A program made the translations under genes and the position numbers. Shown piece by piece: positions 1-10,209 of a stretch of 64,000 nt of DNA. The stretch is taken from assembly GCF_002165135.1 (NCBI RefSeq), contig NZ_NFZQ01000009.1, forward strand, positions 62,001 through 126,000, read 5' to 3'. How positions within the stretch are numbered: position 1 is the stretch's first letter; each line of letters opens with the position of its first letter. Under the pieces are notes generated by a model. The model saw only the letters and a list, made by a program, of their open reading frames with translations. It was not told where the DNA came from and made no database searches. This DNA is from Pseudomonas sp. SID14000. Its GTDB lineage: Bacteria; Pseudomonadota; Gammaproteobacteria; Pseudomonadales; Pseudomonadaceae.

Positions 1-1366
1 CTTTGGCGTGCTGCACCTGAACGCCGGCCTCGACTACCTGTTCGGCATCGACCACAGCCAGTGGGTGCAGGTACTGCTCATCACCCTGATGATGGGCGCG
101 GCGGTGGCCGTGGCCGTCGCCGGGGTGGAGAAGGGCGTGCGGGTGATGAGCGACATCAACCTGTTCCTGGCCTGCGCGCTGTTGCTGTTCGTGTTGTTCG
201 CCGGGCCTACCCAGCACCTGTTCAACACGCTGATCCAGAACCTCGGCGACTACCTGGGGGCCTTGCCGCGCAAGAGCTTCGACGTCTATGCCTACGGCGA
301 GAACCGCGACTGGCTGGGCGGCTGGACGGTGTTCTACTGGGCCTGGTGGATTGCCTGGGCGCCGTTCGTGGGCCTGTTCATCGCCCGCATTTCCCGTGGC
401 CGCACCATCCGTGAGTTCGTCTTTGGCGTGCTGTTGATTCCGCTGGGCTTCACCCTGGCGTGGATGTCGATCTTCGGCAACAGCGCCCTGGACCAGGTCA
501 TCAACCACGGCATGACCGCGCTGGGCCAGTCGGCGCTGGATAACCCGTCGATGAGCCTGTACCTGCTGCTGGAGACCTACCCCTGGAGCAAGACGGTGAT
601 CGCCGTGACGGTGTTCATCAGCTTCGTGTTCTTCGTCACCTCGGCCGACTCGGGCACCGTGGTGCTGTCGACCTTGTCGGCCAAGGGCGGTGATGCCGAC
701 GAGGACGGGCCGAACTGGCTGCGCATCTTCTGGGGCGCGATGACGGCGCTGATCACCAGCGCGCTGTTGTTCGCCGGTAGCATCGATTCGCTGAAGTCGG
801 CGGTGGTGCTGACTTCGTTGCCGTTCTCGCTGATCTTGCTGTGCATGATGTGGGGGCTGCACAAGGCGTTCTACCTGGAATCGCAACGGCAGATTGCGCA
901 GATGCATTCGCTGGCCCCATTCGCCCAGTCACGCCGTGGCCGTGGTGGCTGGCGCCAACGCCTGAGCCAGGCGGTGCACTTCCCGTCGCGTGATGAGGTG
1001 TACCGCTTCATGGACGACGTGGTGCGCCCGGCGATTGCCGACGTGCGCGAGGTGTTCGAGCAGAAGGGCCTGGTGCTGATTACCCAGGACGACCCGAGCC
1101 ACGATAACGTCAGCCTGAAAATTGGCCATGGCGAGGAACAGCCGTTCATCTACCAGGTGCAAATGCGTGGTTACTTCACGCCATCGTTCGCCCTGGGTGG
1201 GCTGGGTACGCAGGAGTTGAAGAACCGTCGTTATTACCGGGCGGAGGTGCACCTGAGCGAAGGCAGCCAGAACTATGACCTGGTGGGCTACAGCAAGGAG
1301 CAGATCATCAACGACATCCTCGACCAGTACGAACGGCACATGCAGTTCCTGCATCTGGTCAGATAG
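1..1366 (+). CDS. betT: BCCT-family choline transporter BetT, 3' part (start lies outside the window)
   Basis: Sodium- or proton-coupled uptake of choline across the inner membrane for glycine betaine synthesis. The frame is open from base 2, so the 5' end is off the window; about 454 codons are visible. Several hydrophobic helices are present. The aromatic stretch YWAWWIAWAPFVGLFIARIS is the BCCT signature, followed by GRTIREFVFG. After the last helix there is a long hydrophilic tail of about 160 residues, as in the long BetT type, where the C-terminal domain senses osmolarity. A REP pair follows the stop codon. Betaine or carnitine as substrate cannot be excluded from this part alone. Confidence 0.9.
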   Translation, partial: FGVLHLNAGLDYLFGIDHSQWVQVLLITLMMGAAVAVAVAGVEKGVRVMSDINLFLACALLLFVLFAGPTQHLFNTLIQNLGDYLGALPRKSFDVYAYGENRDWLGGWTVFYWAWWIAWAPFVGLFIARISRGRTIREFVFGVLLIPLGFTLAWMSIFGNSALDQVINHGMTALGQSALDNPSMSLYLLLETYPWSKTVIAVTVFISFVFFVTSADSGTVVLSTLSAKGGDADEDGPNWLRIFWGAMTALITSALLFAGSIDSLKSAVVLTSLPFSLILLCMMWGLHKAFYLESQRQIAQMHSLAPFAQSRRGRGGWRQRLSQAVHFPSRDEVYRFMDDVVRPAIADVREVFEQKGLVLITQDDPSHDNVSLKIGHGEEQPFIYQVQMRGYFTPSFALGGLGTQELKNRRYYRAEVHLSEGSQNYDLVGYSKEQIINDILDQYERHMQFLHLVR

Positions 1367-1375
1367 TAACCTGTA

Positions 1376-1473
1376 CCGGCCTCTTCGCGGGTAAACCCGC
1401 TCCCACAGGTATAACACTGGCTTCAATACTGGTGCGGTACCTGTGGGAGCGGGTTTACCCGCGAAGAGGCCGG
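1376..1473. repeat. REP pair (family 1, inverted)
   Basis: Two copies of a roughly 35-base unit with core CGCGGGTAAACCCGCTCCC face each other across a 30-base spacer. Lies between betT and tauD, which converge, so it sits at both 3' ends and could stabilise or terminate the transcripts. Confidence 0.9.
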
Positions 1474-1492
1474 CACTGCTGATGCATCTCTA

Positions 1493-2374
<882 letters not shown>

Positions 2375-3214
2375 TCAGTGGCTCTGCCCGTGCCAAGGCA
2401 CCAGCTTGCGCTGCAGGGCACGCAGGCTCATTTCCAGGGCGAAGGCGATCAGGGCGATCAGCAGGATGCCCAGCACCACCACATCGGTAACCAGGAACTG
2501 CGCCGCCGACTGCACCATGAAGCCCAGGCCGCTGGTGGCGGCAATCAGCTCGGCGGCCACCAGGGTCGACCAGCCGACCCCCAGGCCAATGCGGATGCCG
2601 GTGAGGATGTCGGGCAGGGCGCTGGGCAGGATCACGTGGCGGATCAGTTGGGCCTTGGTCGCACCCAGCGACTGCGCGGCACGCAGCCTGGCCGGGTCGA
2701 CCGTACGCACGCCAGTGGCGGTGGCGATGACGATGGGGGCGAAGATCGCCAGGTAGATCAGCAGTACCTTCGACAGCTCGCCGATGCCACACCAGATGAC
2801 GATCAGCGGCAGGTAGGCCAGCGGCGGGATCGGCCGGTAGAACTCGATCAGCGGGTCGAGAATGCCGCGGGCCACGCGGTTGTAGCCGATGGCGATACCC
2901 ACCGGGATGGCGGTGAAGGTGGCGGCCAGCAGGGCTACGCCGATGCGCCCCAGGCTGGCACCCAGGTGCTGCCAGAGGCTGGCATCCATGTAGCCCTGGG
3001 TCAGCAGGGTTCCGGCCTTGGCCAGGATGTCGGCGGGCGAGGGCAGGAACAGCGGCTCGATCCAGCCGGCCGCCGTCACCAGCCACCAGGCCAACAGCAG
3101 GCTGGCCAGGCTCAAGATACTGATCCAGCGGGTGGGCAGGGGGCGGCGCAGCCTGGCGGTTGGCCGTGGTTGGGCGTTGCGTTTGCCGGCGACCGGCAGG
3201 TCCAGGCTGCTCAT
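2375..3214 (-). CDS. tauC: Taurine ABC transporter permease TauC
   Basis: Inner-membrane permease of the TauABC taurine importer. 279 residues with about six hydrophobic helices and the binding-protein-dependent transport signature in the cytoplasmic loop ([21 protein letters not shown]). The N-terminal 30 residues are basic and Pro-rich before the first helix. Start ATG overlaps the tauB stop codon (ATGA, 3211-3214), so the two are probably translationally coupled. Confidence 0.93.
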   Translation of the reverse strand: MSSLDLPVAGKRNAQPRPTARLRRPLPTRWISILSLASLLLAWWLVTAAGWIEPLFLPSPADILAKAGTLLTQGYMDASLWQHLGASLGRIGVALLAATFTAIPVGIAIGYNRVARGILDPLIEFYRPIPPLAYLPLIVIWCGIGELSKVLLIYLAIFAPIVIATATGVRTVDPARLRAAQSLGATKAQLIRHVILPSALPDILTGIRIGLGVGWSTLVAAELIAATSGLGFMVQSAAQFLVTDVVVLGILLIALIAFALEMSLRALQRKLVPWHGQSH

Positions 3215-3999
3215 GCGCGCTCCTGCAGGCTTTGACGTTGAGAGAACACCCGCGACAGTACGTGCTCGCGGGTTTCGATGAAGGCCGGATCGGACTTGAT
3301 CGCCCGCGCCGATTCACCCGCTGCGTAGCGCTGGCCGAAGTCCAGTTGCAGGCGCTCCACCACGCGCCCCGGGTTTGGCGCCAGCAGCACCAGCTCGCTG
3401 GCGAGGAACACTGCTTCTTCGATGTCGTGGGTAATCAGGAACACCGGTTTGGCGGTGCGTTGCCACACCTGTAGCAACAACTCTTGCATCTGCTCGCGGG
3501 TGAAGGCATCAAGTGCGCCGAACGGCTCGTCCATCAGCAGCACCCGTGGGTCGGCCGCCAACGCCCGGGCCAGGCCCACACGCTGTTTCTGGCCACCGGA
3601 CAATTGCCAGATACGCCGCTCGCCAAAGCCGTCGAGGTCGACCAGGGCCAGCATTTCGCGGGCCTTGGCTTCACGCTCGGTGCGTGGTACGCCGGCCAGT
3701 TCCAGCCCGAAGGCGACGTTGCCCAGCACGTTCTGCCAGGGCAGCAGCGCATCGTCCTGGAACACGACGCCACGCTCGGCGCCGGGGCCCTGGACGGGCA
3801 CGCCGTCCAGGGTGATGCGTCCGCCGCTGGGGGCGACGAAGCCGGCGATCAGGTTGAGCAGCGAGGTCTTGCCGCTGCCGGAGGGCCCCAGGGCCACCAG
3901 CAGTTGGCGCGGCCCCAGGCTCAGGTTGATGTCGGCCAGTACCGGGGTTTCGGCACCGGGGTACTGTGCGCTGATACGCTCCAGTTCGAGCAAGGCCAT
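3211..3999 (-). CDS. tauB: Taurine ABC transporter ATP-binding protein TauB
   Basis: ATPase that powers taurine import with TauC. 262 residues. Walker A is GPSGSGKTS at about residue 38, the Q-loop lies in [14 protein letters not shown], the ABC signature is LSGGQKQRV, and Walker B is [12 protein letters not shown], followed by the switch His in LITHD. The DALLPW segment is typical of the nitrate/sulfonate/taurine ATPase subfamily. The gene follows tauA by 27 bases and overlaps tauC by four. Confidence 0.95.
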   Translation of the reverse strand: MALLELERISAQYPGAETPVLADINLSLGPRQLLVALGPSGSGKTSLLNLIAGFVAPSGGRITLDGVPVQGPGAERGVVFQDDALLPWQNVLGNVAFGLELAGVPRTEREAKAREMLALVDLDGFGERRIWQLSGGQKQRVGLARALAADPRVLLMDEPFGALDAFTREQMQELLLQVWQRTAKPVFLITHDIEEAVFLASELVLLAPNPGRVVERLQLDFGQRYAAGESARAIKSDPAFIETREHVLSRVFSQRQSLQERA

Positions 4000-4026
4000 G
4001 GCAGGCTCCGGTCGGTTTCTACAGGC

Positions 4027-4998
4027 TTAGTTGGGGAGGTACTGGGCGCTGACGTATGGCGAGTAGTCCGGCAGCACCGAGTCGACCTTGCCTTGTTGCT
4101 TGAGGAAGGTGGCCGTGTCGGTCAGCGCCTGGGTGGTCGGCGCGCCCAGTGCATTGGCCTGGTCGGCGGCCAGCGGGTAGACGTTGCCCTGCAGCAGTAC
4201 CGGGATGTCGGCAGGCTTGGCGCCCGACAGTTTGGCCAGCTTGCTCACGTTGTCGGGGTTGGCCAGCCAGGCTTGCGGGTTCTTGCGGTAGTCGGCGTAG
4301 GCATCGAGGGTGACCTTGGCAAAGGCCTTCACCACGTCCGGGTGCTTGGCGGCGAAGTCCTTGCGTACGATCCAGGCGTCGAAGGTCGGTGCGCCTTTCT
4401 CGGCCAGCTCGCCGGAGGTGATCAGCACCTTGCCGTTTTCCTTGGCCACGCCCAGGGCGGGGTCCCAGACATAGGTAGCGTCGATGTCGCCGCGCTTCCA
4501 CGCGGCAATGATCGCCGGTGGCGCCAGGTTGAGGATCTGCACCTTGGACGGGTCGATGTTCCAGCTTTTCAGTGCGGCCAGCAGGCTGTAGTGACCGGTG
4601 GAGACGAACGGCACGGCGACTTTCTTGCCGACCAGGTCTTGCGGATTCTTGATGCTGTCGCGGGCGACAAGTGCTTCACCGGCGCCAATCTGCGTGGCGA
4701 TCAGGAACGTCTCGACCGGCAGCTTGCGGGTTGCGGCAGCGGCCAGCGGGCTGGAGCCTAGATAGCCGATCTGCACATCGCCGCTGGCTACGGCGGTGAT
4801 CACGTCGGCGCCGTTGTCGAATTTGCGCCAGTCGATACTGGCCTTGCTGGCTTTTTCGTAGTCGCCATCGGCCTGAGCCACCTTGGCTGGGTCGACAGTG
4901 GTCTGGTAGGCCACGGTCAGGTCGGCAGCCTGGGCCAACCAGCTGGCGCTGGCGAGGGTCAGGGCGGCGAACAGGCGCAGCGGAGCGTGCGGGATCAT
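4027..4998 (-). CDS. tauA: Periplasmic taurine-binding protein TauA
   Basis: Solute-binding protein that delivers taurine to TauBC. 323 residues with a Sec signal peptide (MIPHAPLRLFAALTLASASW, cleavage probably after AQA) and the SsuA/NMT1-type fold (TVAYQTTVDPAKVAQ near the mature start; GDVQIGYLGSSPLAAA; GDIDATYVWDP). Start at 4998 is supported by AGAGG eight bases upstream; seven additional codons would extend ahead of a normal signal peptide. First gene of tauABCD; the AT-rich 5' region should carry a sulfur-starvation promoter. Confidence 0.93.
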   Translation of the reverse strand: MIPHAPLRLFAALTLASASWLAQAADLTVAYQTTVDPAKVAQADGDYEKASKASIDWRKFDNGADVITAVASGDVQIGYLGSSPLAAAATRKLPVETFLIATQIGAGEALVARDSIKNPQDLVGKKVAVPFVSTGHYSLLAALKSWNIDPSKVQILNLAPPAIIAAWKRGDIDATYVWDPALGVAKENGKVLITSGELAEKGAPTFDAWIVRKDFAAKHPDVVKAFAKVTLDAYADYRKNPQAWLANPDNVSKLAKLSGAKPADIPVLLQGNVYPLAADQANALGAPTTQALTDTATFLKQQGKVDSVLPDYSPYVSAQYLPN

Positions 4999-5529
4999 GG
5001 TGAACCTCTCGTCAGGCAATCGATGTGATGGATGACGAGAAGGCTAAGTGATCTAAGAAAGCTAAAATAAATAACTTTTTGGCATTAGCTTAGGAGCCAA
5101 TTGCTTTAACCGCTACGCGGTCCCTGTAGGAGCGGCCTTAGCCGGGGAGGGTGGTGATTTGGCTCAATGGCGAAACCCGAGAAGGCTGCTAGGATTTTTC
5201 GTCCCGATAGAACAATACGGAATTAGGTTATGAGCAAACGTTTGCAAATAACCTTATGTTATTAAAAGTTTGGCGATGCTAACGAATGGCAGTAACAGTT
5301 CCTAACATATTCCTTAAAAATCTTACCAATTCATAAAACAGTCATTTTGGATTTATAGGATTGTCATTATCCTGTAGCGCAGGTGGCGTCTTAGACCAAA
5401 GTCGCGAAACGTTTAGAAACGATTGACTTTCCGGTCACGCTTTGGGACTAAATCGCCAATCCACGGTGAGCGGGGCAGCAGATCCCGCCGCCAGAGATAC
5501 ACAAGAATTAGAACGTAGAGGAGCAAAAC
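4999..5529. other. Divergent intergenic region between tauA and the porin gene
   Basis: 531 bases without a gene. It is AT-rich at 5040-5100 (upstream of tauA) and 5210-5380 (upstream of the porin), as expected for two divergent promoters. A lone REP-like half unit lies at about 5125-5150. By family knowledge tau genes are activated by a LysR-type protein (Cbl/CysB) under sulfate starvation, but I cannot place an operator with confidence. Confidence 0.5.
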
Positions 5530-6864
5530 ATGTACAAGTCCAGCCTGGCCCTGGCCGTGGCACTGGGGGTTCTCGCCCAACAAGCAGGCGCTGCCGGTTT
5601 CGTCGAAGACAGCAAGCTGTCGCTCAGCTCGCGCACCATGTACTTCAACGATGACAACCGCGAAGGCGGTATCGACCAGAAAGAAAGCGGTCAGGGCTTC
5701 AAGCTCGACTACCTGTCTGGCTTCACCGAAGGCACCGTAGGTTTTGGTGTTGACGTTCAAGCGCTTTGGGGCATTCACCTGGATGGTGGCCGTGGTAGCC
5801 GTCCAGATGCCAACAACACCTTCTTCCCAAGCGACTCCGATGGTTCGGCAGTCCACGACTGGGCACGCATTGGAGGCAACGCCAAGGCTCGCTTCTCTAA
5901 GACCGAGGTTCACTACGGCAGTGCCCTGGCGCCTATGCTGCCGATTCTGGTCTCCAACGATGGTCGTCTGCTGCCGCAGACGTTCGAGGGCGGCACCCTT
6001 CAGTCGAAGGAAATCGACAACCTGACCATTAACGCAGGTCAACTGACCCACGCCATGGGTCGTGCTTCGAGCAACCGTACTGGTCTTTCGGTTTCTGGCG
6101 CCTTCCGCGACAGCAACAAGTTCCAGTTCGCCGGTGGTGACTACAAGCTCACCCCAGACCTGACCCTGCAGTACTACTACTCGAATCTGGAAGACTTCTA
6201 CAAGCAGCACTTCCTGGGTGCCACTCACGTCTTCAAGATTGCTGACAACCAGTCGTTCAAGACTGACCTGCGCTACTTCGATAGCCGCAGCGACGGGAAG
6301 AATGGCGAGACCGGTTACGCCTTCGACAACAACGGTGGCTATGCGAAGAACGCAGGCGAGGTCGACAACAAGACCTGGAGCGCCATGTTCACCTACACCT
6401 TGGGTGGCCACGCGCTGATGGTCGGTCACCAGCAAGTGGGTGACGATGGTGGTTTCGTCTGGCTGAACCAAGGTAGTGTCCGCAAGGACGGCGCCACTTC
6501 TTCGCTGGAAGGCAATGGCGGCTCGAGCTTCTACCTGTTCACCGACAGCATGATCAACCAGTTCGCCCGCGCCGGTGAGAACACCACCTTCGGTCAATAT
6601 TCCTATGACTTCGCGGCACTGGGCGTTCCGGGCCTGAAGGCTTCGGTGGCCTACTTGCGTGGTGACGATATCCGCAACAAGTCGGGCGACGGCAGCTACA
6701 ACGAATGGGAACGTGACGCACGTGTCGACTACACCCTTCAGCAAGGCGCCCTCAAAGGCCTGGGCTTCAGCCTGCGTCAAGGCGTCTACCGTGGTAGCGG
6801 TGAAAGCTCCGCGGACAAAGACCAGACTCGCTTTATCGTGAACTACACTTACAACTTCCTGTAA
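5530..6864 (+). CDS. oprE: OprD-family outer membrane porin (OprE-like)
   Basis: Outer-membrane channel for small anionic or amino-acid-like solutes. 444 residues. A signal peptide ends at AQQAGAA, then comes GFVEDSKLSLSSRTMYFN, the OprD-family start; many alternating beta strands follow, and the chain ends with the aromatic C-terminus NYTYNFL required for outer-membrane assembly. GAGG lies 10 bases upstream of the ATG. Position between tauA and lsfA suggests a role in uptake of sulfonates, but this is inferred only from context. A terminator follows directly. Sub-family name is tentative. Confidence 0.85.
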   Translation: MYKSSLALAVALGVLAQQAGAAGFVEDSKLSLSSRTMYFNDDNREGGIDQKESGQGFKLDYLSGFTEGTVGFGVDVQALWGIHLDGGRGSRPDANNTFFPSDSDGSAVHDWARIGGNAKARFSKTEVHYGSALAPMLPILVSNDGRLLPQTFEGGTLQSKEIDNLTINAGQLTHAMGRASSNRTGLSVSGAFRDSNKFQFAGGDYKLTPDLTLQYYYSNLEDFYKQHFLGATHVFKIADNQSFKTDLRYFDSRSDGKNGETGYAFDNNGGYAKNAGEVDNKTWSAMFTYTLGGHALMVGHQQVGDDGGFVWLNQGSVRKDGATSSLEGNGGSSFYLFTDSMINQFARAGENTTFGQYSYDFAALGVPGLKASVAYLRGDDIRNKSGDGSYNEWERDARVDYTLQQGALKGLGFSLRQGVYRGSGESSADKDQTRFIVNYTYNFL

Positions 6865-6879
6865 GCCGTAGCTGAACAA

Positions 6880-6907
6880 GAAGCCTCGCCTAGAGCGAGG
6901 CTTTTTT
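6880..6907 (+). terminator. Rho-independent terminator of the porin gene
   Basis: Nine-base-pair stem AAGCCTCGC / GCGAGGCTT with a five-base loop, followed by a T run, 16 bases after the stop codon. Confidence 0.9.
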
Positions 6908-6939
6908 GTGTCTGCAATTTCGTATGCTTAATAGTTATA

Positions 6940-6957
6940 AATAAATCAGTATTTATT
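6940..6957. promoter_or_regulatory. Inverted repeat upstream of lsfA
   Basis: Perfect seven-base arms AATAAAT / ATTTATT with a four-base spacer in a very AT-rich stretch about 75 bases upstream of lsfA. It may be an operator or part of the promoter; it also could be chance in AT-rich DNA. Confidence 0.3.
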
Positions 6958-7029
6958 CTTTTTATTTTTAATCGAAAGCAGGCACATTGAACCCACACGG
7001 TACAGAACCCAGCACAGGAGCCGCAGCCC

Positions 7030-7668
7030 ATGAGCCTAAAACTCGGCGATATCGCCCCCGATTTCGAACAGGATTCCAGCGAAGGCAAGATCCGCTTCCA
7101 CGAGTGGCTGGGTGACAGTTGGGGGGTGTTGTTCTCCCATCCGGCCGACTTTACTCCGGTGTGCACCACCGAACTGGGCCTGACCGCCAAGCTCAAGGAC
7201 GACTTCGCCAAGCGCGGGGTCAAGGCCATTGCCCTGTCGGTCGACCCGGTCGACTCGCATCACCGCTGGATCGATGACATCAACGAAACCCAGAACACCG
7301 TGGTCAACTTCCCGATAATTGCCGACGCCGACCGCAAGGTGTCCGACCTGTACGACCTGATTCACCCGAATGCCAGCGACACTCTGACCGTGCGCTCGCT
7401 GTTCGTCATCGACCCGAACAAGAAGGTGCGCCTGACCATCACCTACCCGGCCAGTACCGGACGTAACTTCAACGAAATCTTGCGGGTGATCGACTCGCTG
7501 CAACTGACCGACAACCACAAAGTCGCCACACCAGGTAACTGGCAGGACGGTGACGACGTGGTGATCGTGCCTTCGCTGAAGGACGAGGAAGAGATCAGGC
7601 AGCGCTTCCCCAAAGGTTACCGGGCGGTCAAACCCTATCTGCGGCTGACCCCGCAACCCAACCGTTAA
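7030..7668 (+). CDS. lsfA: 1-Cys peroxiredoxin LsfA (Prx6 type)
   Basis: Cytoplasmic thiol peroxidase reducing H2O2 and organic peroxides. 212 residues, the full Prx6 length. The peroxidatic Cys is C45 in ADFTPVCTTE, preceded by HPADFTP; no resolving Cys is seen in the conserved C-terminal place, as expected for the 1-Cys class, and the C-terminal dimer segment ends in LRLTPQPNR. RBS is CAGGAG upstream. LsfA was first described as a sulfate-starvation-induced protein in P. putida, which fits its place between tau and ssu. A terminator separates it from ssuA. Confidence 0.94.
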   Translation: MSLKLGDIAPDFEQDSSEGKIRFHEWLGDSWGVLFSHPADFTPVCTTELGLTAKLKDDFAKRGVKAIALSVDPVDSHHRWIDDINETQNTVVNFPIIADADRKVSDLYDLIHPNASDTLTVRSLFVIDPNKKVRLTITYPASTGRNFNEILRVIDSLQLTDNHKVATPGNWQDGDDVVIVPSLKDEEEIRQRFPKGYRAVKPYLRLTPQPNR

Positions 7669-7711
7669 AGGATTCCTCGTTGCATTGCTCTTAGCCATAG
7701 CAGGGATTTTC

Positions 7712-7735
7712 GGGCCGTTTCGACGGCCCTTTTTT
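7712..7735 (+). terminator. Rho-independent terminator of lsfA
   Basis: Stem GGGCCGT / ACGGCCC with a TTCG tetraloop followed by six T residues, 43 bases after the lsfA stop codon. Confidence 0.92.
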
Positions 7736-7755
7736 ATGCCTGCTGAAACCGTGTT

Positions 7756-7849
7756 GGCTTCTTCGCGGGTAAACCCGCTCCCACAGGGATAGCGCAAGTC
7801 TCAGGCCTTGTGCGGTCCCTGTGGGAGCGGGTTTACCCGCGAAAGGGCC
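7756..7849. repeat. REP pair (family 1, inverted)
   Basis: Two opposed REP units with core CGCGGGTAAACCCGCTCCCA, placed after the lsfA terminator and before ssuA. Confidence 0.9.
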
Positions 7850-8025
7850 AAAGCAGGATATTGATAAAATGGAATAAATAAATGAAAAAATATGATTTCT
7901 AGATATATGCGGCGACTGTTAATGTCACCTCCAGTATCTGAGCGGCCCAACCCGCTTCGCCACCTTACTCGCCCGACAACGAGGCAAGCAGGTGCAACCC
8001 GAACCCACTCGCACAGGAGAGCGCC
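7850..8025. other. ssuA upstream region; no ssuE gene
   Basis: The lsfA-ssuA gap is only 357 bases, including the terminator and the REP pair. The remaining 176 bases are AT-rich at first (7860-7920, probable promoter) and then G+C rich up to the ssuA RBS (ACAGGAGA). There is no room for ssuE, about 190 codons, which leads the ssu operon in described P. putida strains. Confidence 0.7.
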
Positions 8026-8991
8026 ATGCGCACAGTCTTCTTGCGTCGCGGTCTGGTCGCCCTGTTTGCGGCGGCTGTGTCCTTCGGCGCCATCACCCAA
8101 GCCCAGGCCGAGAGCCTGCGTATCGGTTACCAGAAATACGGCACCCTGGTGCTGCTCAAGGCCAAGGGGACGCTGGAAAAGCGCCTGGCCGAGCAGGGCG
8201 TGCAGGTGCAATGGACCGAGTTCCCTGGCGGCCCGCAGCTGCTTGAAGGGCTGAACGTCGGCTCCATCGATTTTGGCGTCACCGGCGAAACCCCACCGGT
8301 ATTCGCCCAGGCCGCCGGTGCCGACCTGCTGTACGTCGCCTATGAGCCGCCAGCGCCGCACAGCGAGGCGATCCTGGTGCCGAAGGGCTCGCCGATCCAG
8401 TCGGTCAAAGACCTCAAGGGCAAGAAAGTCGCCCTCAACAAAGGCTCCAACGTTCACTACCTGCTGGTTCGCGCCCTGGAAGACGCAGGCCTGAAATACA
8501 GCGACATCCAGCCGGTGTACCTGCCCCCGGCCGATGCCCGCGCGGCCTTCGAGCGTGGCAGCGTGGATGCCTGGGTGATCTGGGACCCGTACCAGGCTGC
8601 CGCCGAGAAACAGCTGCAGGCTCATACCCTGCGCGACGGCAAGGGCCTGGTCGACAACCATCAGTTCTACCTGGCCACCCGCAACTACGCGACCCAGCAC
8701 CCGGCGGTGATCAACACCCTGATCGAAGAAGTGCGCGCCGTGGGTGAATGGTCCCGGGCCAACCCGCAGGAAGTAACCGACCAGGTCGCGCCGCTGCTCG
8801 GCCTGCCCACCGACATCACCCTGACCTCGGTCAAGCGCCAGGGCTACGGTGCCGCGCCGCTCACCGCCGACGTGGTGGCCGCGCAGCAGAAGATTGCCGA
8901 CACGTTCCAGGCGCTGAAGCTGATTCCCAAGCCGCTGAGCATCAAGGACGTGATCTGGACACCCCCGGCCAAGGTCGCCAGTGCGCCTTGA
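8026..8991 (+). CDS. ssuA: Periplasmic aliphatic sulfonate-binding protein SsuA
   Basis: Binds alkanesulfonates for the SsuBC importer. 321 residues with a signal peptide (MRTVFLRRGLVALFAAAVSF, cleavage after AQA) and the family start ESLRIGYQKYGTLVLLKAKG. Conserved ligand-region segments include VGSIDFGVTGETPPVFAQAAG and GSVDAWVIWDPYQAA. CACAGGAGAG precedes the ATG. First gene of the ssuADCBF cluster; the 59-base gap to ssuD is the largest one before ssuF. Confidence 0.94.
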   Translation: MRTVFLRRGLVALFAAAVSFGAITQAQAESLRIGYQKYGTLVLLKAKGTLEKRLAEQGVQVQWTEFPGGPQLLEGLNVGSIDFGVTGETPPVFAQAAGADLLYVAYEPPAPHSEAILVPKGSPIQSVKDLKGKKVALNKGSNVHYLLVRALEDAGLKYSDIQPVYLPPADARAAFERGSVDAWVIWDPYQAAAEKQLQAHTLRDGKGLVDNHQFYLATRNYATQHPAVINTLIEEVRAVGEWSRANPQEVTDQVAPLLGLPTDITLTSVKRQGYGAAPLTADVVAAQQKIADTFQALKLIPKPLSIKDVIWTPPAKVASAP

Positions 8992-9050
8992 TTGATTCGC
9001 CTGCGCCGGGGCGCCGCCCTGGCTGAGCCCCCCTTGAGGAGACAACTCCA

Positions 9051-10199
9051 ATGAGCCTTAACATTTTCTGGTTCCTCCCTACCCATGGTGACGGCAAGTA
9101 CCTGGGCACTTCCGAGGGCGCCCGCGCCGTCGACCACGGCTACCTGCAGCAGATCGCCCAGGCAGCCGACCGGCTCGGCTTTGGTGGTGTGCTGATCCCT
9201 ACCGGGCGTTCCTGCGAGGACTCCTGGCTGGTCGCGGCATCGCTGATCCCGGTGACCCAGCGCCTGAAATTCCTGGTCGCCCTGCGCCCCGGGATCATTT
9301 CGCCGACCGTGGCGGCACGCCAGGCAGCAACCCTTGATCGCCTGTCCAACGGCCGCGCGCTGTTCAACCTGGTGACCGGTGGCGACCCGGACGAGCTGGC
9401 TGGTGACGGCCTGCACCTGAACCATCGGGAACGTTATGAAGCCTCTGTCGAGTTCACCCGCATCTGGCGCAAGGTGCTGGAAGGCGAGGTGGTCGACTAT
9501 GACGGCAAGCACATCCAGGTGAAGGGCGCCAAACTGCTTTACCCGCCGATCCAGCAACCACGCCCGCCACTGTATTTCGGTGGTTCCTCCGAAGCCGCGC
9601 AGGACCTGGCCGCCGAGCAGGTCGAGCTGTACCTGACCTGGGGCGAGCCACCGGCAGCCGTTGCCGAGAAAATCGCCCAGGTGCGTGAAAAGGCTGCCGC
9701 CCAAGGCCGCGAAGTTCGCTTCGGCATCCGCCTGCACGTGATCGTGCGGGAAACCAACGAAGAAGCCTGGGCCGCTGCCGACAAGCTGATCTCGCACCTG
9801 GACGACGACACCATCGCTCGCGCCCAGGCCTCGCTGGCACGCTTCGACTCAGTCGGCCAGCAACGCATGGCCGCCTTGCACAACGGCAACCGTGACAATC
9901 TGGAAGTCAGCCCCAACCTGTGGGCCGGTGTTGGCCTGGTGCGTGGTGGTGCAGGTACCGCACTGGTGGGGGATGGCCCGACCGTCGCGGCAAGGGTCAA
10001 GGAATACGCCGAGCTGGGCATCGATACCTTCATCTTCTCCGGCTACCCGCACTTGGAAGAGTCGTACCGGGTGGCCGAGCTGCTGTTCCCGCACCTGGAT
10101 GTGCAGCGCCCGGAGCAAGCCAGGACCGGCGGTTATGTGAGCCCGTTTGGCGAAATGGTAGCCAACGACATCCTGCCCAAGTCTGTCGCACAAAGCTGA
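9051..10199 (+). CDS. ssuD: FMNH2-dependent alkanesulfonate monooxygenase SsuD
   Basis: Cleaves C1-C10 alkanesulfonates with FMNH2 and O2 to an aldehyde and sulfite. 382 residues, the usual SsuD length, with a luciferase-like TIM barrel. Visible family landmarks are [14 protein letters not shown] at the N-terminus, [19 protein letters not shown], the [14 protein letters not shown] loop and the C-terminal [28 protein letters not shown] precedes the ATG. The enzyme needs reduced flavin from a partner reductase, normally SsuE, which is not encoded here. Confidence 0.96.
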   Translation: MSLNIFWFLPTHGDGKYLGTSEGARAVDHGYLQQIAQAADRLGFGGVLIPTGRSCEDSWLVAASLIPVTQRLKFLVALRPGIISPTVAARQAATLDRLSNGRALFNLVTGGDPDELAGDGLHLNHRERYEASVEFTRIWRKVLEGEVVDYDGKHIQVKGAKLLYPPIQQPRPPLYFGGSSEAAQDLAAEQVELYLTWGEPPAAVAEKIAQVREKAAAQGREVRFGIRLHVIVRETNEEAWAAADKLISHLDDDTIARAQASLARFDSVGQQRMAALHNGNRDNLEVSPNLWAGVGLVRGGAGTALVGDGPTVAARVKEYAELGIDTFIFSGYPHLEESYRVAELLFPHLDVQRPEQARTGGYVSPFGEMVANDILPKSVAQS

Positions 10200-10209
10200 G
10201 GGCCAGGCC

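Noticed and set aside
1376..1473. CRISPR-like repeats
   Set aside because: The dispersed repeats are inverted REP pairs spread over the window, not a direct-repeat array with spacers.
5413..6879. Open frame of 488 codons opposite the OprE-like porin
   Set aside because: Shadow frame; the plus strand has a full porin with signal peptide, RBS, terminator and C-terminal Phe.
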